Positions 1 through 8,352 of a stretch of 64,000 nucleotides of DNA are shown piece after piece (within the stretch, counting starts at the first letter, position 1; every line of letters starts with the position of its first letter). The DNA comes from Iningainema tapete BLCC-T55 (lineage in GTDB: Bacteria > Cyanobacteriota > Cyanobacteriia > Cyanobacteriales > Nostocaceae). The notes beneath the pieces are model-generated. The model was given only the letters and a program-made list of their open reading frames with translations, had not been told where the DNA came from and searched no databases. The stretch spans positions 124,001-188,000 of the forward strand of contig NZ_JACXAE010000098.1 of the NCBI RefSeq assembly GCF_014698965.1, in the 5' to 3' direction. The position numbers and the translations under genes are program-made.

Positions 1-88
1 GGACTTTAGTCCTGAAACAGCGAACACGCTCGCTAACTACGAACAGAGCAAACTTTGTTTGGTAAACTACTACTAATTACTCCCTCTT

Positions 89-115
89 TCCTCTGCGTCC
101 TCTGCGTCCTCTGCG
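89..115. repeat. Three tandem 9-mers TCCTCTGCG
   Basis: Exactly three head-to-tail copies of TCCTCTGCG, followed by GTTCAT, in the leader of the first gene. This is a short tandemly repeated repetitive sequence of the kind scattered through filamentous cyanobacterial genomes. The first 168 bases hold no gene that I can see; nothing else stands out there. Confidence 0.85.
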
Positions 116-168
116 GTTCATAAAACATCAACCTCAATCAAATAGAACTCCCATAGTTCACGGACAAC

Positions 169-1326
169 ATGATCATTCGCACCGTCACCACCCCAGCAGA
201 CAAAGAAATATTTCTAGATGTCCCAGCTAGAGTATACGCCAAAGATCCGCACTGGGTGCCACCCATCCGCAGCAGCATAGCCAAATATTTTGCATCTACA
301 AACCCCTTCTTGGAATACGGGAAACTACAACAGTTTATTGCCGTATCCGAAGAATCTGAGAGAAACCCGGTTTCTCAAAGAAACCGGGTTTCTGGAGCAG
401 TAGGACGCATCGTTGCCGCAGTCAATCAGCGCTTAATCGAACGGGAAGGACAAAATGTCGGGCTGTTTGGCTTTTTTGAATGTGTTCAAGATTTTACTGT
501 AGCTCAAGCCTTGCTAGATGCCGCCTGTAATTGGTTGCGAGAACAAGGCATGACTGTAGCGCGGGGACCAATTGATCTATCCACCCACAATAAGTGTCTA
601 TTCTTAGTGGATGGATTTGACTCGCCACCAATGATAATGATGCCCTACAACCCGCCCTACTACCCAGAGTTTATGGAGCGGGATAATTGGCATAAAGCCA
701 AAGATGCTTACGCCTATAATTTCCCTTTAGATCAACCTTTACCAGCAGAATTTGAGAAAGCTTATCGAATTGCTTGTAAATCTGGCGTCAACTTCCGCCC
801 AATCAAGACAAAAGATCCAGAATTCGAGCAAGATGCTAAAAGCATTTATCACCTTTTTAATCGTGCCTTTGCTAATAACTGGAGTTCTACACCACGAAGT
901 GAAGCAGAATTTCTCGAAGAAGCCAAGGATTTGCAGAGCTTGATCGATCCAGATGTTTTCCCCATTGCTGAATACAACGGCGAAATGATTGGCTTTTGGA
1001 TGGGTTTACCCGATTATAATATTCCGTTAAAACACGTTGGGGGCAAACTCAACTGGCTAGGAATTCTCAAGTTTCTTTGGTATCGCCGTCAAATTGACCA
1101 AGGAAGAGTAGTTGTAATTTGTTCGTTACCGGAATATCGTCGGAAAATGGTACCTCTGGCTTTGATTTATTTGGGAATGCTCGGTGGTAAGCAAAAGGGC
1201 AAACCTTACAAACGGGCAGAACTCGGACATGTCTACGAGGATAATTTCCCCTCCCGCAAACTAATTGAAGCAGCAGGCGGCAAGATTTATAAAACTTACC
1301 GAATTTATGAAAAAGCCCTTAATTAA
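169..1326 (+). CDS. GNAT-like N-acetyltransferase family protein, unknown substrate
   Basis: A 385-residue soluble protein with no signal peptide or membrane segment. Its overall pattern (VGRIVAAVNQR near residue 78, a C-terminal PLALIYLGML stretch followed by EAAGGKIYKTYRIYEK) resembles the large GNAT-related proteins annotated as hypothetical acetyltransferases in many bacteria; the substrate is unknown. The ATG at 169 gives a start typical of the family. Residues 65-75 (RNPVSQRNRVS) are encoded entirely by a 33-base hairpin repeat that is found elsewhere in the window outside genes. It sits in a surface-loop-like stretch just before the conserved VGRI strand, so the protein is probably still functional. 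The gene stands alone, convergent with the toxin-antitoxin pair downstream. Confidence 0.6.
   Translation: MIIRTVTTPADKEIFLDVPARVYAKDPHWVPPIRSSIAKYFASTNPFLEYGKLQQFIAVSEESERNPVSQRNRVSGAVGRIVAAVNQRLIEREGQNVGLFGFFECVQDFTVAQALLDAACNWLREQGMTVARGPIDLSTHNKCLFLVDGFDSPPMIMMPYNPPYYPEFMERDNWHKAKDAYAYNFPLDQPLPAEFEKAYRIACKSGVNFRPIKTKDPEFEQDAKSIYHLFNRAFANNWSSTPRSEAEFLEEAKDLQSLIDPDVFPIAEYNGEMIGFWMGLPDYNIPLKHVGGKLNWLGILKFLWYRRQIDQGRVVVICSLPEYRRKMVPLALIYLGMLGGKQKGKPYKRAELGHVYEDNFPSRKLIEAAGGKIYKTYRIYEKALN
361..393. repeat. Hairpin repeat family A (15-3-15) inside a coding region
   Basis: AGAAACCCGGTTTCT, spacer CAA, then AGAAACCGGGTTTCT: a perfect inverted repeat with 15-base arms, 33 bases long. The same unit with spacer TTA occurs at 21019-21051, and degenerate relatives lie at 32197-32227, 32566-32603 and 56244-56275. 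Here it adds exactly 11 codons in frame. Confidence 0.9.
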
Positions 1327-1346
1327 CTGATTTTTTTAATTCATGG

Positions 1347-1604
1347 CTACTTGCCGATCAGTTTGTTGTACTCTGCATGTGTACCAATCCAAAACCACGA
1401 AATACCTTGTTCGACTTCTACACCCAATGCTCTGTAGTCTCGCCCTGCCCGAACTGACCAATATTTACCTACTTTCTTAAAATGTAGGGATGGATGAGAA
1501 GGATCGATTTTGAGTAGTTCGTAGCACTGGTCGGCTGTTTGCTGTACATTTTCCGGTAGAGTGTTGTAGTATTCCCAAAATCGGCGAGTTGTGTAATGCA
1601 TCAA
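1347..1604 (-). CDS. RelE/ParE-family toxin of a type II toxin-antitoxin pair
   Basis: An 85-residue basic protein with the compact RelE/ParE layout: an N-terminal helical part (FWEYYNTLPENVQQTADQCYELL), then the strand motif HFKKVGKYWSVRAGRDYRAL and a C-terminal WFWIGTHAEYNKL segment. RelE-type members cleave mRNA at the ribosome and ParE-type members act on gyrase; sequence alone does not say which applies. The start ATG overlaps the antitoxin stop by four bases (1601-1604), the usual translational coupling with the antitoxin first. It probably forms a stable complex with the upstream antitoxin. Confidence 0.75.
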   Translation of the reverse strand: MMHYTTRRFWEYYNTLPENVQQTADQCYELLKIDPSHPSLHFKKVGKYWSVRAGRDYRALGVEVEQGISWFWIGTHAEYNKLIGK

Positions 1605-1801
1605 ATTTCCTGACAGTGCCCCGTCTCATAATCAGAAATTGCTTCCTGAGCCAAGGCTTCTAGCTTGCCATCAGCAATGTCTTTCTCCAATTGCTCATCC
1701 CAGCGCTGATAATCTAAATCTGCCAACCATTCTACTAGCTGTTGTAACTCATCAGATGGAAGTTGAAGAATGGCAGACTCAATTTGCTCAAGCGTTAACA
1801 T
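1601..1801 (-). CDS. Antitoxin partner of the RelE/ParE toxin
   Basis: A small acidic protein of about 66 residues, beginning MLTLEQIESAILQLPSDELQQLVEWLADLDYQRWDEQLEKD if the ATG at 1801 is used; a GTG at 1810 would add three residues. The helical N-terminus with LPxDELxxLxxWL is typical of small antitoxins preceding RelE/ParE toxins, where the first half gives dimerisation and the acidic C-terminus wraps the toxin. A minus-strand TATAAT lies at 1836-1831, close upstream. The four-base overlap with the toxin gene supports an operon. Confidence 0.7.
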   Translation of the reverse strand: MLTLEQIESAILQLPSDELQQLVEWLADLDYQRWDEQLEKDIADGKLEALAQEAISDYETGHCQEI

Positions 1802-1858
1802 AAAAGGCACATTATCTTAAATTTGAAAATATTATAACTTGACTTACGAGGAAACCAT

Positions 1859-2821
1859 ATGAAAGCCTTAGTTACTGGAGCAAACGGATTTACAGGCGCT
1901 CACTTGGTGCGCTCCTTGAATCAGCAAGGTTACACGGTCGTTGGTATGGTACGTAAATCTAGCAATTTAGCACGTATATCTGACGACAATATTCAATTAG
2001 TTTACGGTGATATTACTGACCATGATGCACTAAGAGCAGCGATGAATGGTGTAGACACAGTTTTTCATACTGCCGCTTATGTAGAGTTAGGAGTCGTTAA
2101 TAAGGCAGAAATGCAGCGCGTGAATGTAGAGGGTACACGAGCCGTGCTGAAAGTAGCTCAAGAACTGGGTGTATCTAAGTTAGTATATTGTAGCACAATA
2201 GGTGTGTTTGGCAACACTAAAGGCGAAGTCGTAAATGAAACTTTCCAAAGAACACAGCAAGACTTTTCCTCAGCTTATGACAGTACCAAATACCAGGCTC
2301 AACAATTAGTAGATCAATTTGCCGCACAAGGGTTTCCTGTCGTCAGCATTATGCCTTCCGGAATTTTTGGTGCTGACGATCCCCATTTTGGTCCAGTAAT
2401 TCAGCAGTTTCTCAAAGGAGGGCTAAAGGTTTGGGCAGGTGGCGATCGCATCACTGGTATTGTGCATGTAGACGACTTAGCCACAGCCATGATTCTTGCC
2501 GCCCAAAAAGGTAAACCGGGCGAATATTATATCATATCCGCAGGAGATTTAACTACTAGAGAAATGTTTGAGATCATCTCACAAGCAACAGGCATACCAG
2601 TTCCTCGCGAAGTTCCCAAACCTCTAGTTAGATTTGCAGGTAATTTACTCGATCCGATTGGACGCTTGTTTAAATGGCAGCCCCCTATAAGTAGAGAGCG
2701 CGTACATTATATATACGATCGCTGTGTGCGAGTGGATGCAAGCAAAGCCCGTAATGAACTCGGTTGGCATCCCCGCTCAGTATTAGATATCTTACATGAA
2801 ATAGTGGCTAAACAAAATTAG
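1859..2821 (+). CDS. NAD-dependent epimerase/dehydratase (extended SDR)
   Basis: A 320-residue extended short-chain dehydrogenase. The N-terminal Rossmann motif TGANGFTG (residues 6-13) binds NAD(P), the catalytic Ser/Thr lie at CSTIGVFG (about 112-113), and the YxxxK pair is Y140/K144. A C-terminal substrate-binding domain follows (IVHVDDLATAMILAA). It resembles hopanoid-associated or dihydroflavonol-reductase-like sugar epimerases, but the substrate cannot be read from the sequence. A GAGGAAA ribosome site precedes the ATG. It is divergent from the toxin-antitoxin operon and convergent with the ABC transporter genes, with a hairpin repeat in the gap. Confidence 0.8.
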   Translation: MKALVTGANGFTGAHLVRSLNQQGYTVVGMVRKSSNLARISDDNIQLVYGDITDHDALRAAMNGVDTVFHTAAYVELGVVNKAEMQRVNVEGTRAVLKVAQELGVSKLVYCSTIGVFGNTKGEVVNETFQRTQQDFSSAYDSTKYQAQQLVDQFAAQGFPVVSIMPSGIFGADDPHFGPVIQQFLKGGLKVWAGGDRITGIVHVDDLATAMILAAQKGKPGEYYIISAGDLTTREMFEIISQATGIPVPREVPKPLVRFAGNLLDPIGRLFKWQPPISRERVHYIYDRCVRVDASKARNELGWHPRSVLDILHEIVAKQN

Positions 2822-2825
2822 TGGG

Positions 2826-2851
2826 AGAGACGCGCTGTTTGAAGCGTCTCT
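2826..2851. repeat. Hairpin repeat family B (AGAGACGC/GCGTCTCT)
   Basis: AGAGACGC (2826-2833) and GCGTCTCT (2844-2851) form an imperfectly spaced hairpin just after the epimerase stop. It is one of six family-B copies in the window and may act as a terminator between convergent genes. Confidence 0.75.
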
Positions 2852-2865
2852 ACTCTCTACATTGT

Positions 2866-3621
2866 CTATTTTGCTTTTAACACTCCATCTTCCATATAAG
2901 CAACTCGGTCAGCAACATCTATTAACCTAGAGTCATGGGTGACAATTAACACAGTTGCTCCTTGTTCTTTCGCCAACTTGCGTAATAAATCAGTTACGCT
3001 ATGCCCACTATAGGAATCCAAAGCCGAGGTAGGCTCATCTGCCATAATTAATGGCGGATTGCCAGCTAAAGCACGGGCAACTGCTACTCTCTGTTTTTGT
3101 CCCCCTGACAAATCACTTGGCTTGTGATTCGCTTTATCTCCTAACCCAACTTGTTCGAGCAGTGCTTGCGCTTGACTTTTTGCTGCACGCCCACGAATAC
3201 CTTTGATATTTAGCACTACTTCAACATTTTCTGCTGCTGTTAAAGCCCCAAACAAGTTAAACCCCTGAAAAATAAACCCAATATTTTGCTGTCTAAACTG
3301 TGCCAGCTTAGAACGAGACATAGTTGTAATCTCTTGTCCCAGTAGGTAGACATTTCCCGTTGTAGGTTTAAGCAGCCCTGCTAAAATCGATAGCAGAGTT
3401 GTTTTACCCGAGCCTGACGGTCCCATTAACAATTGAACATCGCCAAAGGGGATTTCCCAGTCAATCCCTTTAAGAACTCGATCTGAATGTCGCCCTGATT
3501 GAAATGCCATCTCTACTCCTTCAACCTGGACGGCTTTCATGGCAACATTTGTTGTTCTTGAGGAATCAACCGTGTTTCTGATTTTTAGTGACACACTAGA
3601 AAGAATTTCAACGGGAGTCAT
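2866..3621 (-). CDS. ABC transporter ATP-binding protein, DevA/MacB-like
   Basis: A 251-residue ABC ATPase with Walker A GPSGSGKTT, Q-loop FIFQGFNLF, signature LSGGQKQRVAVARAL, Walker B LIMADEPTSALD and H-loop VTHD. It matches the ATPases that drive FtsX/MacB-type permeases, including DevA of cyanobacterial glycolipid and other exporters. The conserved part begins near MKAVQVEGVEMAF, so translation may start at the ATG at 3540 rather than 3621. Its partner permease lies upstream on the same strand, separated by about 255 bases with no gene. No DevB-type membrane fusion protein is visible beside them. Confidence 0.85.
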   Translation of the reverse strand: MTPVEILSSVSLKIRNTVDSSRTTNVAMKAVQVEGVEMAFQSGRHSDRVLKGIDWEIPFGDVQLLMGPSGSGKTTLLSILAGLLKPTTGNVYLLGQEITTMSRSKLAQFRQQNIGFIFQGFNLFGALTAAENVEVVLNIKGIRGRAAKSQAQALLEQVGLGDKANHKPSDLSGGQKQRVAVARALAGNPPLIMADEPTSALDSYSGHSVTDLLRKLAKEQGATVLIVTHDSRLIDVADRVAYMEDGVLKAK

Positions 3622-3876
3622 TTGTTAAGTTTGTTAGGAAGTATAGGTTAACAGTCAGAAATCGTGGTGAGGGTATGTTATGATGTAAAGTTTTTATATG
3701 TACTAATTATAACGATTTTATTCGACTATTTATGTGAATTAATACAGCTAGCGGTATAACCGGTTTAGTCTGTACCTTCACTAATAGTCATATTTAGTAG
3801 TTTTGCAGAACAGACAGGCTAAATTCTGCTAAAAATTACTACATGTAATCTGCTCATCTTTCCGCAAACGTTTAAA

Positions 3877-5109
3877 TTAAGCCTTAAAAACAATTGCCGG
3901 ATCGACGCGAGTTACCTTTTGAATAGCAAAGATAGCTGAACTGATACACATGACAACTGTGATTCCGAAAACCGTCAGAGCAGTTACTGGTGTAATTAAA
4001 ATCAAGATTCCCTGAGTTGATAATGTCCAAGCTGCAACTCCCATGCACAAAAGTGTACCGGGAATATAGCCCAGAACCGCCATCCACAGGGCTTGTTCGA
4101 CAATCACACCATACATAACCCAGTCAGACGCACCCATTGCCTTGAGTGTTCCAAACTCTTTAAGATGATCTGACACAGAAGAGTAAAGGATCTGTCCTAC
4201 TACTATCGCCCCAACAATTACACCCACCGTTGCACCAATACTGAGCAAAAACCCAATCCCAGTTCTGTCTTGCCAGAAATTTTGCGTTCTCCTCGCCATT
4301 TCACGACTCGTGTAAGCACGAGTATTTGGTAATACCGTGTTTAATCTTCGCTTCAGTGCTTGTAGATCTTGACCTGGTTGAGCGCGAATTAATATATAAG
4401 TGATTGGATCTGAAGACGCTAACGGTTTTGGCGTAGTATTCGGCTGAGTTGGTTGCACATAATTATTAGTACACTGAAGATCCTGAGATCCCTGTTGCAA
4501 TCGACAAGACAATGTAGAAGTCTTACCAGAACTTAGGTAAGAGTTGGCACTCTCTAAGGAGGTAAACATGTAAGGATTAGACGCAATAGAGCGGTTTCCT
4601 TGCGTTAACCCAACCAAGCGCACGGGTAAAGTATTAACTTCAGCTTTATCACCTATGTTTCGTACATTGAGAGAAGGAGCGTTAGTTTTGTCTACAATTA
4701 CAGTGTACGGTTCTTTGAGTGCATCCACACTTCCTTTAATGATATTTTTTGGCGTAAACAATTGCCCAAGTGGGTCAAATCCAATTACTCTGATCGGAGC
4801 AATTTCACGCGATCGCCACATACCTCCATTTGCGATCAGCGGTTCTGCTAGTTCCACACCTGGTACATTTTTCGCCAAATTGACATGCGCTAAAGGAATG
4901 GGCAGCGTCAAATCAAGGTAAACCATAGTATCTGATGCTACCCAAATATCAGCCGTAGAATTGTCAATCAACTTAGCTGAGGAACGGGTAAACCCATTAA
5001 ATATACCAGTCTGAATTGTTACCAGGCTAACAGCAAACATAATTCCAGCCTGCGCCACCAAGAAGCGAGGAATGTCCTCAAGCAGGTTTTTCCGGGCAAT
5101 GGAAACCAT
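3877..5109 (-). CDS. ABC transporter permease, DevC/FtsX family
   Basis: A 410-residue membrane protein: one N-terminal transmembrane segment (about 15-35), a large extracytoplasmic domain, and three C-terminal segments (VGVIVGAIVVGQILY; WMAVLGYIPGTLLCMG; LTVFGITVVMCISSAIFA). The cytoplasmic loop KEFGTLKAMGAS between the second and third segments is the FtsX/MacB hallmark. The start MVSIARKNLLEDIPRFLVAQAG matches DevC-type proteins. The periplasmic part carries an extra Cys-containing stretch (TSTLSCRLQQGSQDLQCTNNY) that could form a disulfide. It pairs with the ATPase at 2866-3621; the substrate is unknown. Confidence 0.82.
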   Translation of the reverse strand: MVSIARKNLLEDIPRFLVAQAGIMFAVSLVTIQTGIFNGFTRSSAKLIDNSTADIWVASDTMVYLDLTLPIPLAHVNLAKNVPGVELAEPLIANGGMWRSREIAPIRVIGFDPLGQLFTPKNIIKGSVDALKEPYTVIVDKTNAPSLNVRNIGDKAEVNTLPVRLVGLTQGNRSIASNPYMFTSLESANSYLSSGKTSTLSCRLQQGSQDLQCTNNYVQPTQPNTTPKPLASSDPITYILIRAQPGQDLQALKRRLNTVLPNTRAYTSREMARRTQNFWQDRTGIGFLLSIGATVGVIVGAIVVGQILYSSVSDHLKEFGTLKAMGASDWVMYGVIVEQALWMAVLGYIPGTLLCMGVAAWTLSTQGILILITPVTALTVFGITVVMCISSAIFAIQKVTRVDPAIVFKA

Positions 5110-5279
5110 AGGAATTTTTAAAATTCAAGTTTTTGTGTACTGATTGTTTCTTTTAGCCTAACGTATATTCATTAAGTATATATAACCATCACTCTTACTA
5201 TAATGTAAGTAGGTTATGTGCCAGTTAATTACGTGGAACAAGATCAATAAACCACACATAAACACAAATGCAAACAGAC

Positions 5280-5301
5280 GCCTGCGATTTTAATCGCAGG
5301 C
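5280..5301. repeat. Hairpin GCCTGCGAT/ATCGCAGGC
   Basis: Perfect 9-base arms at 5280-5288 and 5293-5301 with spacer TTTA. It lies 40 bases past the stop of the leftward SDR gene and could end its transcript, though no long T run follows. Short hairpins of this sequence recur in cyanobacterial genomes. Confidence 0.65.
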
Positions 5302-5341
5302 TCAAAGCTAAAGTCTTCTAAAGAAGAGTAGACAACTTTAA

Positions 5342-6199
5342 CTAACCATTAACAACTTTCCCGCCATTGGGGTGTAAAACTTGACCGGAGAAGTATGAAC
5401 TGTCATCCGATGCTAAAAATACATAGCTAGGTGCAACTTCTTCTGGTTGTCCGGCTCTTTTCATTGGTACTTGTTTTCCAAAAGTTTCTACTTTCTCCTC
5501 TGGGAAAGTAGAAGGAATCAAAGGTGTCCAAATCGGACCTGGGGCAACGCCATTTACACGAATGCCTTTTTCCACTAAGCTTTTTGATAAGGCACGAGTG
5601 AAAGCTACGATCGCCCCTTTGGTGGAAGAGTAATCCAGTAGTTGTGGATTGCCTTCATAAGCTGTGACAGAAGTAGTGTTGATGATCGCACTACCTTCTT
5701 TCAGGTGCTTCAGGGCAGCTTTGGTCATAAAAAACATTGAGAAAATATTAGTGCGGAAAGTCCGCTCTAGTTGCTCTTTAGTAATATCCTCAATGCTTTC
5801 TTGGGGATGTTGTTCGGCAGCGTTGTTCACAAGAATATCCAGTTTACCCAACTCTGCTACTGTTTGTTGTACAGCTTGTTGACAAAAAGTTTCATCACCA
5901 ATATCACCGGCGATGGTTACGGCACGTCGTCCAAGTTGTTCTACTAATTGTTTCGTTTCTTTAGCGTCGTCGTGTTCGTTTAGGTAAAGTATCGCTACAT
6001 CTGCTCCTTCTTTGGCAAATGCGATCGCCACTGCACGACCAATACCGCTATCTCCACCTGTGATTAATGCTACCTTATCTTTTAACTTATCGCTGCCTTT
6101 ATACTGAGGATCATCAGCTTTAGGCTTCGGCGTCATTTTTGATTCAGAACCTGGTGGTTCTTGTTGTTGTGGTGGTTGTAATGATTGTTCTTCTGGCAT
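5342..6199 (-). CDS. SDR family oxidoreductase, general-stress type
   Basis: A 285-residue classical short-chain dehydrogenase with a 40-residue hydrophilic N-terminal extension rich in Pro and Gln. The cofactor motif is TGGDSGIGRA, the NNAAEQHP motif follows strand 4, and the catalytic Ser and Tyr-Lys appear in NTTSVTAYEG and YSSTKGA. The ending FSGQVLHPNGGKVVNG is typical of the YdaD/YhxC/GS39-like group found with stress genes. Substrate unknown. The start follows a purine-rich stretch (AGGAGATATTATATG on the minus strand), a good ribosome site. It is monocistronic. Confidence 0.85.
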   Translation of the reverse strand: MPEEQSLQPPQQQEPPGSESKMTPKPKADDPQYKGSDKLKDKVALITGGDSGIGRAVAIAFAKEGADVAILYLNEHDDAKETKQLVEQLGRRAVTIAGDIGDETFCQQAVQQTVAELGKLDILVNNAAEQHPQESIEDITKEQLERTFRTNIFSMFFMTKAALKHLKEGSAIINTTSVTAYEGNPQLLDYSSTKGAIVAFTRALSKSLVEKGIRVNGVAPGPIWTPLIPSTFPEEKVETFGKQVPMKRAGQPEEVAPSYVFLASDDSSYFSGQVLHPNGGKVVNG

Positions 6200-6244
6200 A
6201 TAATATCTCCTAAATTATTGATAGACGATCTGCTGACACATGAT

Positions 6245-6277
6245 GTAGAGACGCTCCGCCGGAGGGAGCGTCTCTAC
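6245..6277. repeat. Hairpin repeat family B (13-base arms)
   Basis: GTAGAGACGCTCC (6245-6257) and GGAGCGTCTCTAC (6265-6277) are perfect arms with a 7-base loop. It is the best copy of the family in the window. It lies between divergent genes, so it is not simply a terminator. Confidence 0.9.
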
Positions 6278-6710
6278 GTCAAAACTAAACCTTGGATCGA
6301 TCATTCAATCCAAGGCTCAATTTTCGTATTTGCTCCCAATTGCCGCCAATCTACGCTTCTATCCCCCTGATATCCGCGTACATGTACAAATTGCTTATGC
6401 AAATGTACAGGGCTGCTATCTCCCCACACTTAAAACACACTTTAAATCTGACAATTGTACACAACTACACAACTCTACCGTGATGAAGGGTGTTTGCCCG
6501 GTCATCTGCTCTAAAATTAGCTATTATCTTGTTTGAATTTATCGCTCTCGGGATGTAAACGAAGAATCTGGTGATCAATCTTTAGACATAAATAAATTTA
6601 TACTTCATTAGATATAAGTCAAAGAAGTGTTGCATATTGTCGGCATTTGATTTTTGATTGGTGTATACCAAAGTAGGAGAGGGTTTGGGAGCAAACCAAA
6701 AATTATTGTT
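6278..6710. other. Intergenic region before the ATP-grasp gene
   Basis: About 430 bases between divergent genes. I find no convincing gene, RNA or regulatory motif beyond the hairpin repeat at its left edge. Short open frames here have no recognisable product and poor start contexts. Confidence 0.4.
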
Positions 6711-8312
6711 ATGCAAATGCTTAATATTTCTGAATTAGCGCAAACTGACTTTCGCGATCTTCAATTGACATTGTGCGATCGCTGGAAAACTAATGAGTCT
6801 TTTGATCACAGTGATGCGGATATTTTGGTGATTCCCTCGCTGAGTATCGATCAGCGTGAACTTAGTAAAATTGAAGGCTGCGAACATTATGAAGAACGAC
6901 TATTATTTTCCTTAATTCGTTTACGCAATCCCCGTACTAGATTAATTTATGTCACATCAATGCCCTTGCATCCGAGTGTAATTGATTATTATTTACAACT
7001 ATTGCCAGGAATTCCCTTCTCTCACGCTCGCAATCGCTTGCTACTACTTTCTACTTATGATTCTTCGCTCAAACCTCTGTCACAAAAGATTTTAGAGCGC
7101 CCTCGCTTGCTAGAGCGAATTCGCCACGCTTTGAGGCTAGAAAAATCTTTTATGACATGCTATAATTCTACAGAATTAGAAGCAGAACTATCTTTAAAAT
7201 TAGGTGTGCCTTTGTACGCTGCCGCACCAGAGTTACAGATTTGGGGTAGCAAGAGTGGTAGTAGGCAAATATTTGCGGAAAGCGGAGTTCCTCATCCAGA
7301 TGGTAGCACTAGAGTTTGGAATGCAGCAGATTTGGCACAAGCCGCAGCCGAGTTATGGCAGAGGGAACCGACATTAAAACGAATGGTGGTGAAACTTAAT
7401 GAAGGTATTTCTGGAGAAGGAAATGCGCTGTTGGATTTAAGACCGATAGCTAATTTAGCACCACCAGAAAGTTCTCATACTGAAAGGGTAGCGGCAATCA
7501 ACGATCGCTTTTCCACCATGAGCTTTCAAGCAAAACAAGAGCATTGGGATAATTTTGCTGGTAGAATTACTGAGTTGGGAGCGATTGTCGAAGCCTTTGT
7601 GGAAGGAGAAATCAAACGTTCTCCCAGCGTGCAAGGACGCATCACACCCAATGGAGACGTGGAGATCCTTTCTACCCACGATCAAATTTTAGGTGGCCCT
7701 GACGGTCAGATTTATCTCGGTTGTAGATTTCCTGCTGATGAAGCTTACCGACTGCAATTGCAGCAATTAGGGTTAAAAGTGGGCAGAAAACTGGCAGAGA
7801 AAGGCGCCTTAGAAAGATTTGGTGTTGATTTTATCACCGTTGACAAAGGTGATGGGCAGTGGGATATTCAAGCAATTGAAATCAACCTGCGTAAAGGCGG
7901 TACTACTCATCCCTTTATGGCGCTGAAGTTATTAACCAACGGTCGCTATGAGCTTTCGACAGGTTTGTTTTACAGTCAGCAAGGGCGTCCCAAATACTAT
8001 ATTGCCACTGACAACTTGCAAAAAGACCGCTATCGGGGACTCCTACCCAACGACTTGATGGACATCATCGCTCATCATCGGCTACACTTTGACACCGGAA
8101 CCGAAACAGGCACGATCTTTCATTTAATGGGTTGCCTTTCCCAGTTTGGTAAGTTGGGGTTAACCAGCATTGGTGATTCTCCTCAACAAGCAGAAGAAGT
8201 GTACAACAAAGTCGTCAAAGTTCTGGATGAAGAAACCAAGAGCAAAAAATACGAAGAATCCTGCCCATCAGAATACACTTTCCCTATAGGTTGGGATGGG
8301 CATTGTTTTTAA
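6711..8312 (+). CDS. PGM1-like ATP-grasp peptide ligase
   Basis: About 533 residues from the ATG at 6711; an upstream TTG at 6654 would add 19. It resembles the PGM1-type peptide ligases, ATP-grasp enzymes that join carboxylates to amines. Visible hallmarks are RMVVKLNEGISGEGNALL (nucleotide-binding lysine and glycine loop), IVEAFVEGE, the long AFP-like core FGVDFITV and the metal-binding AIEINLRKGGTTHP. The C-terminal part (YYIATDNLQKDRYRGL..., TGTIFHLMGCLSQFGKLGLTSIGDSP) is the domain that follows the ATP-grasp fold in this group. Substrate is unknown. The kinase gene begins 40 bases downstream on the same strand, so the two may share a transcript. Confidence 0.75.
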   Translation: MQMLNISELAQTDFRDLQLTLCDRWKTNESFDHSDADILVIPSLSIDQRELSKIEGCEHYEERLLFSLIRLRNPRTRLIYVTSMPLHPSVIDYYLQLLPGIPFSHARNRLLLLSTYDSSLKPLSQKILERPRLLERIRHALRLEKSFMTCYNSTELEAELSLKLGVPLYAAAPELQIWGSKSGSRQIFAESGVPHPDGSTRVWNAADLAQAAAELWQREPTLKRMVVKLNEGISGEGNALLDLRPIANLAPPESSHTERVAAINDRFSTMSFQAKQEHWDNFAGRITELGAIVEAFVEGEIKRSPSVQGRITPNGDVEILSTHDQILGGPDGQIYLGCRFPADEAYRLQLQQLGLKVGRKLAEKGALERFGVDFITVDKGDGQWDIQAIEINLRKGGTTHPFMALKLLTNGRYELSTGLFYSQQGRPKYYIATDNLQKDRYRGLLPNDLMDIIAHHRLHFDTGTETGTIFHLMGCLSQFGKLGLTSIGDSPQQAEEVYNKVVKVLDEETKSKKYEESCPSEYTFPIGWDGHCF

Positions 8313-8352
8313 GGAATAGTACAATCAATACAGCCTGCGTATTTGAACGGTT

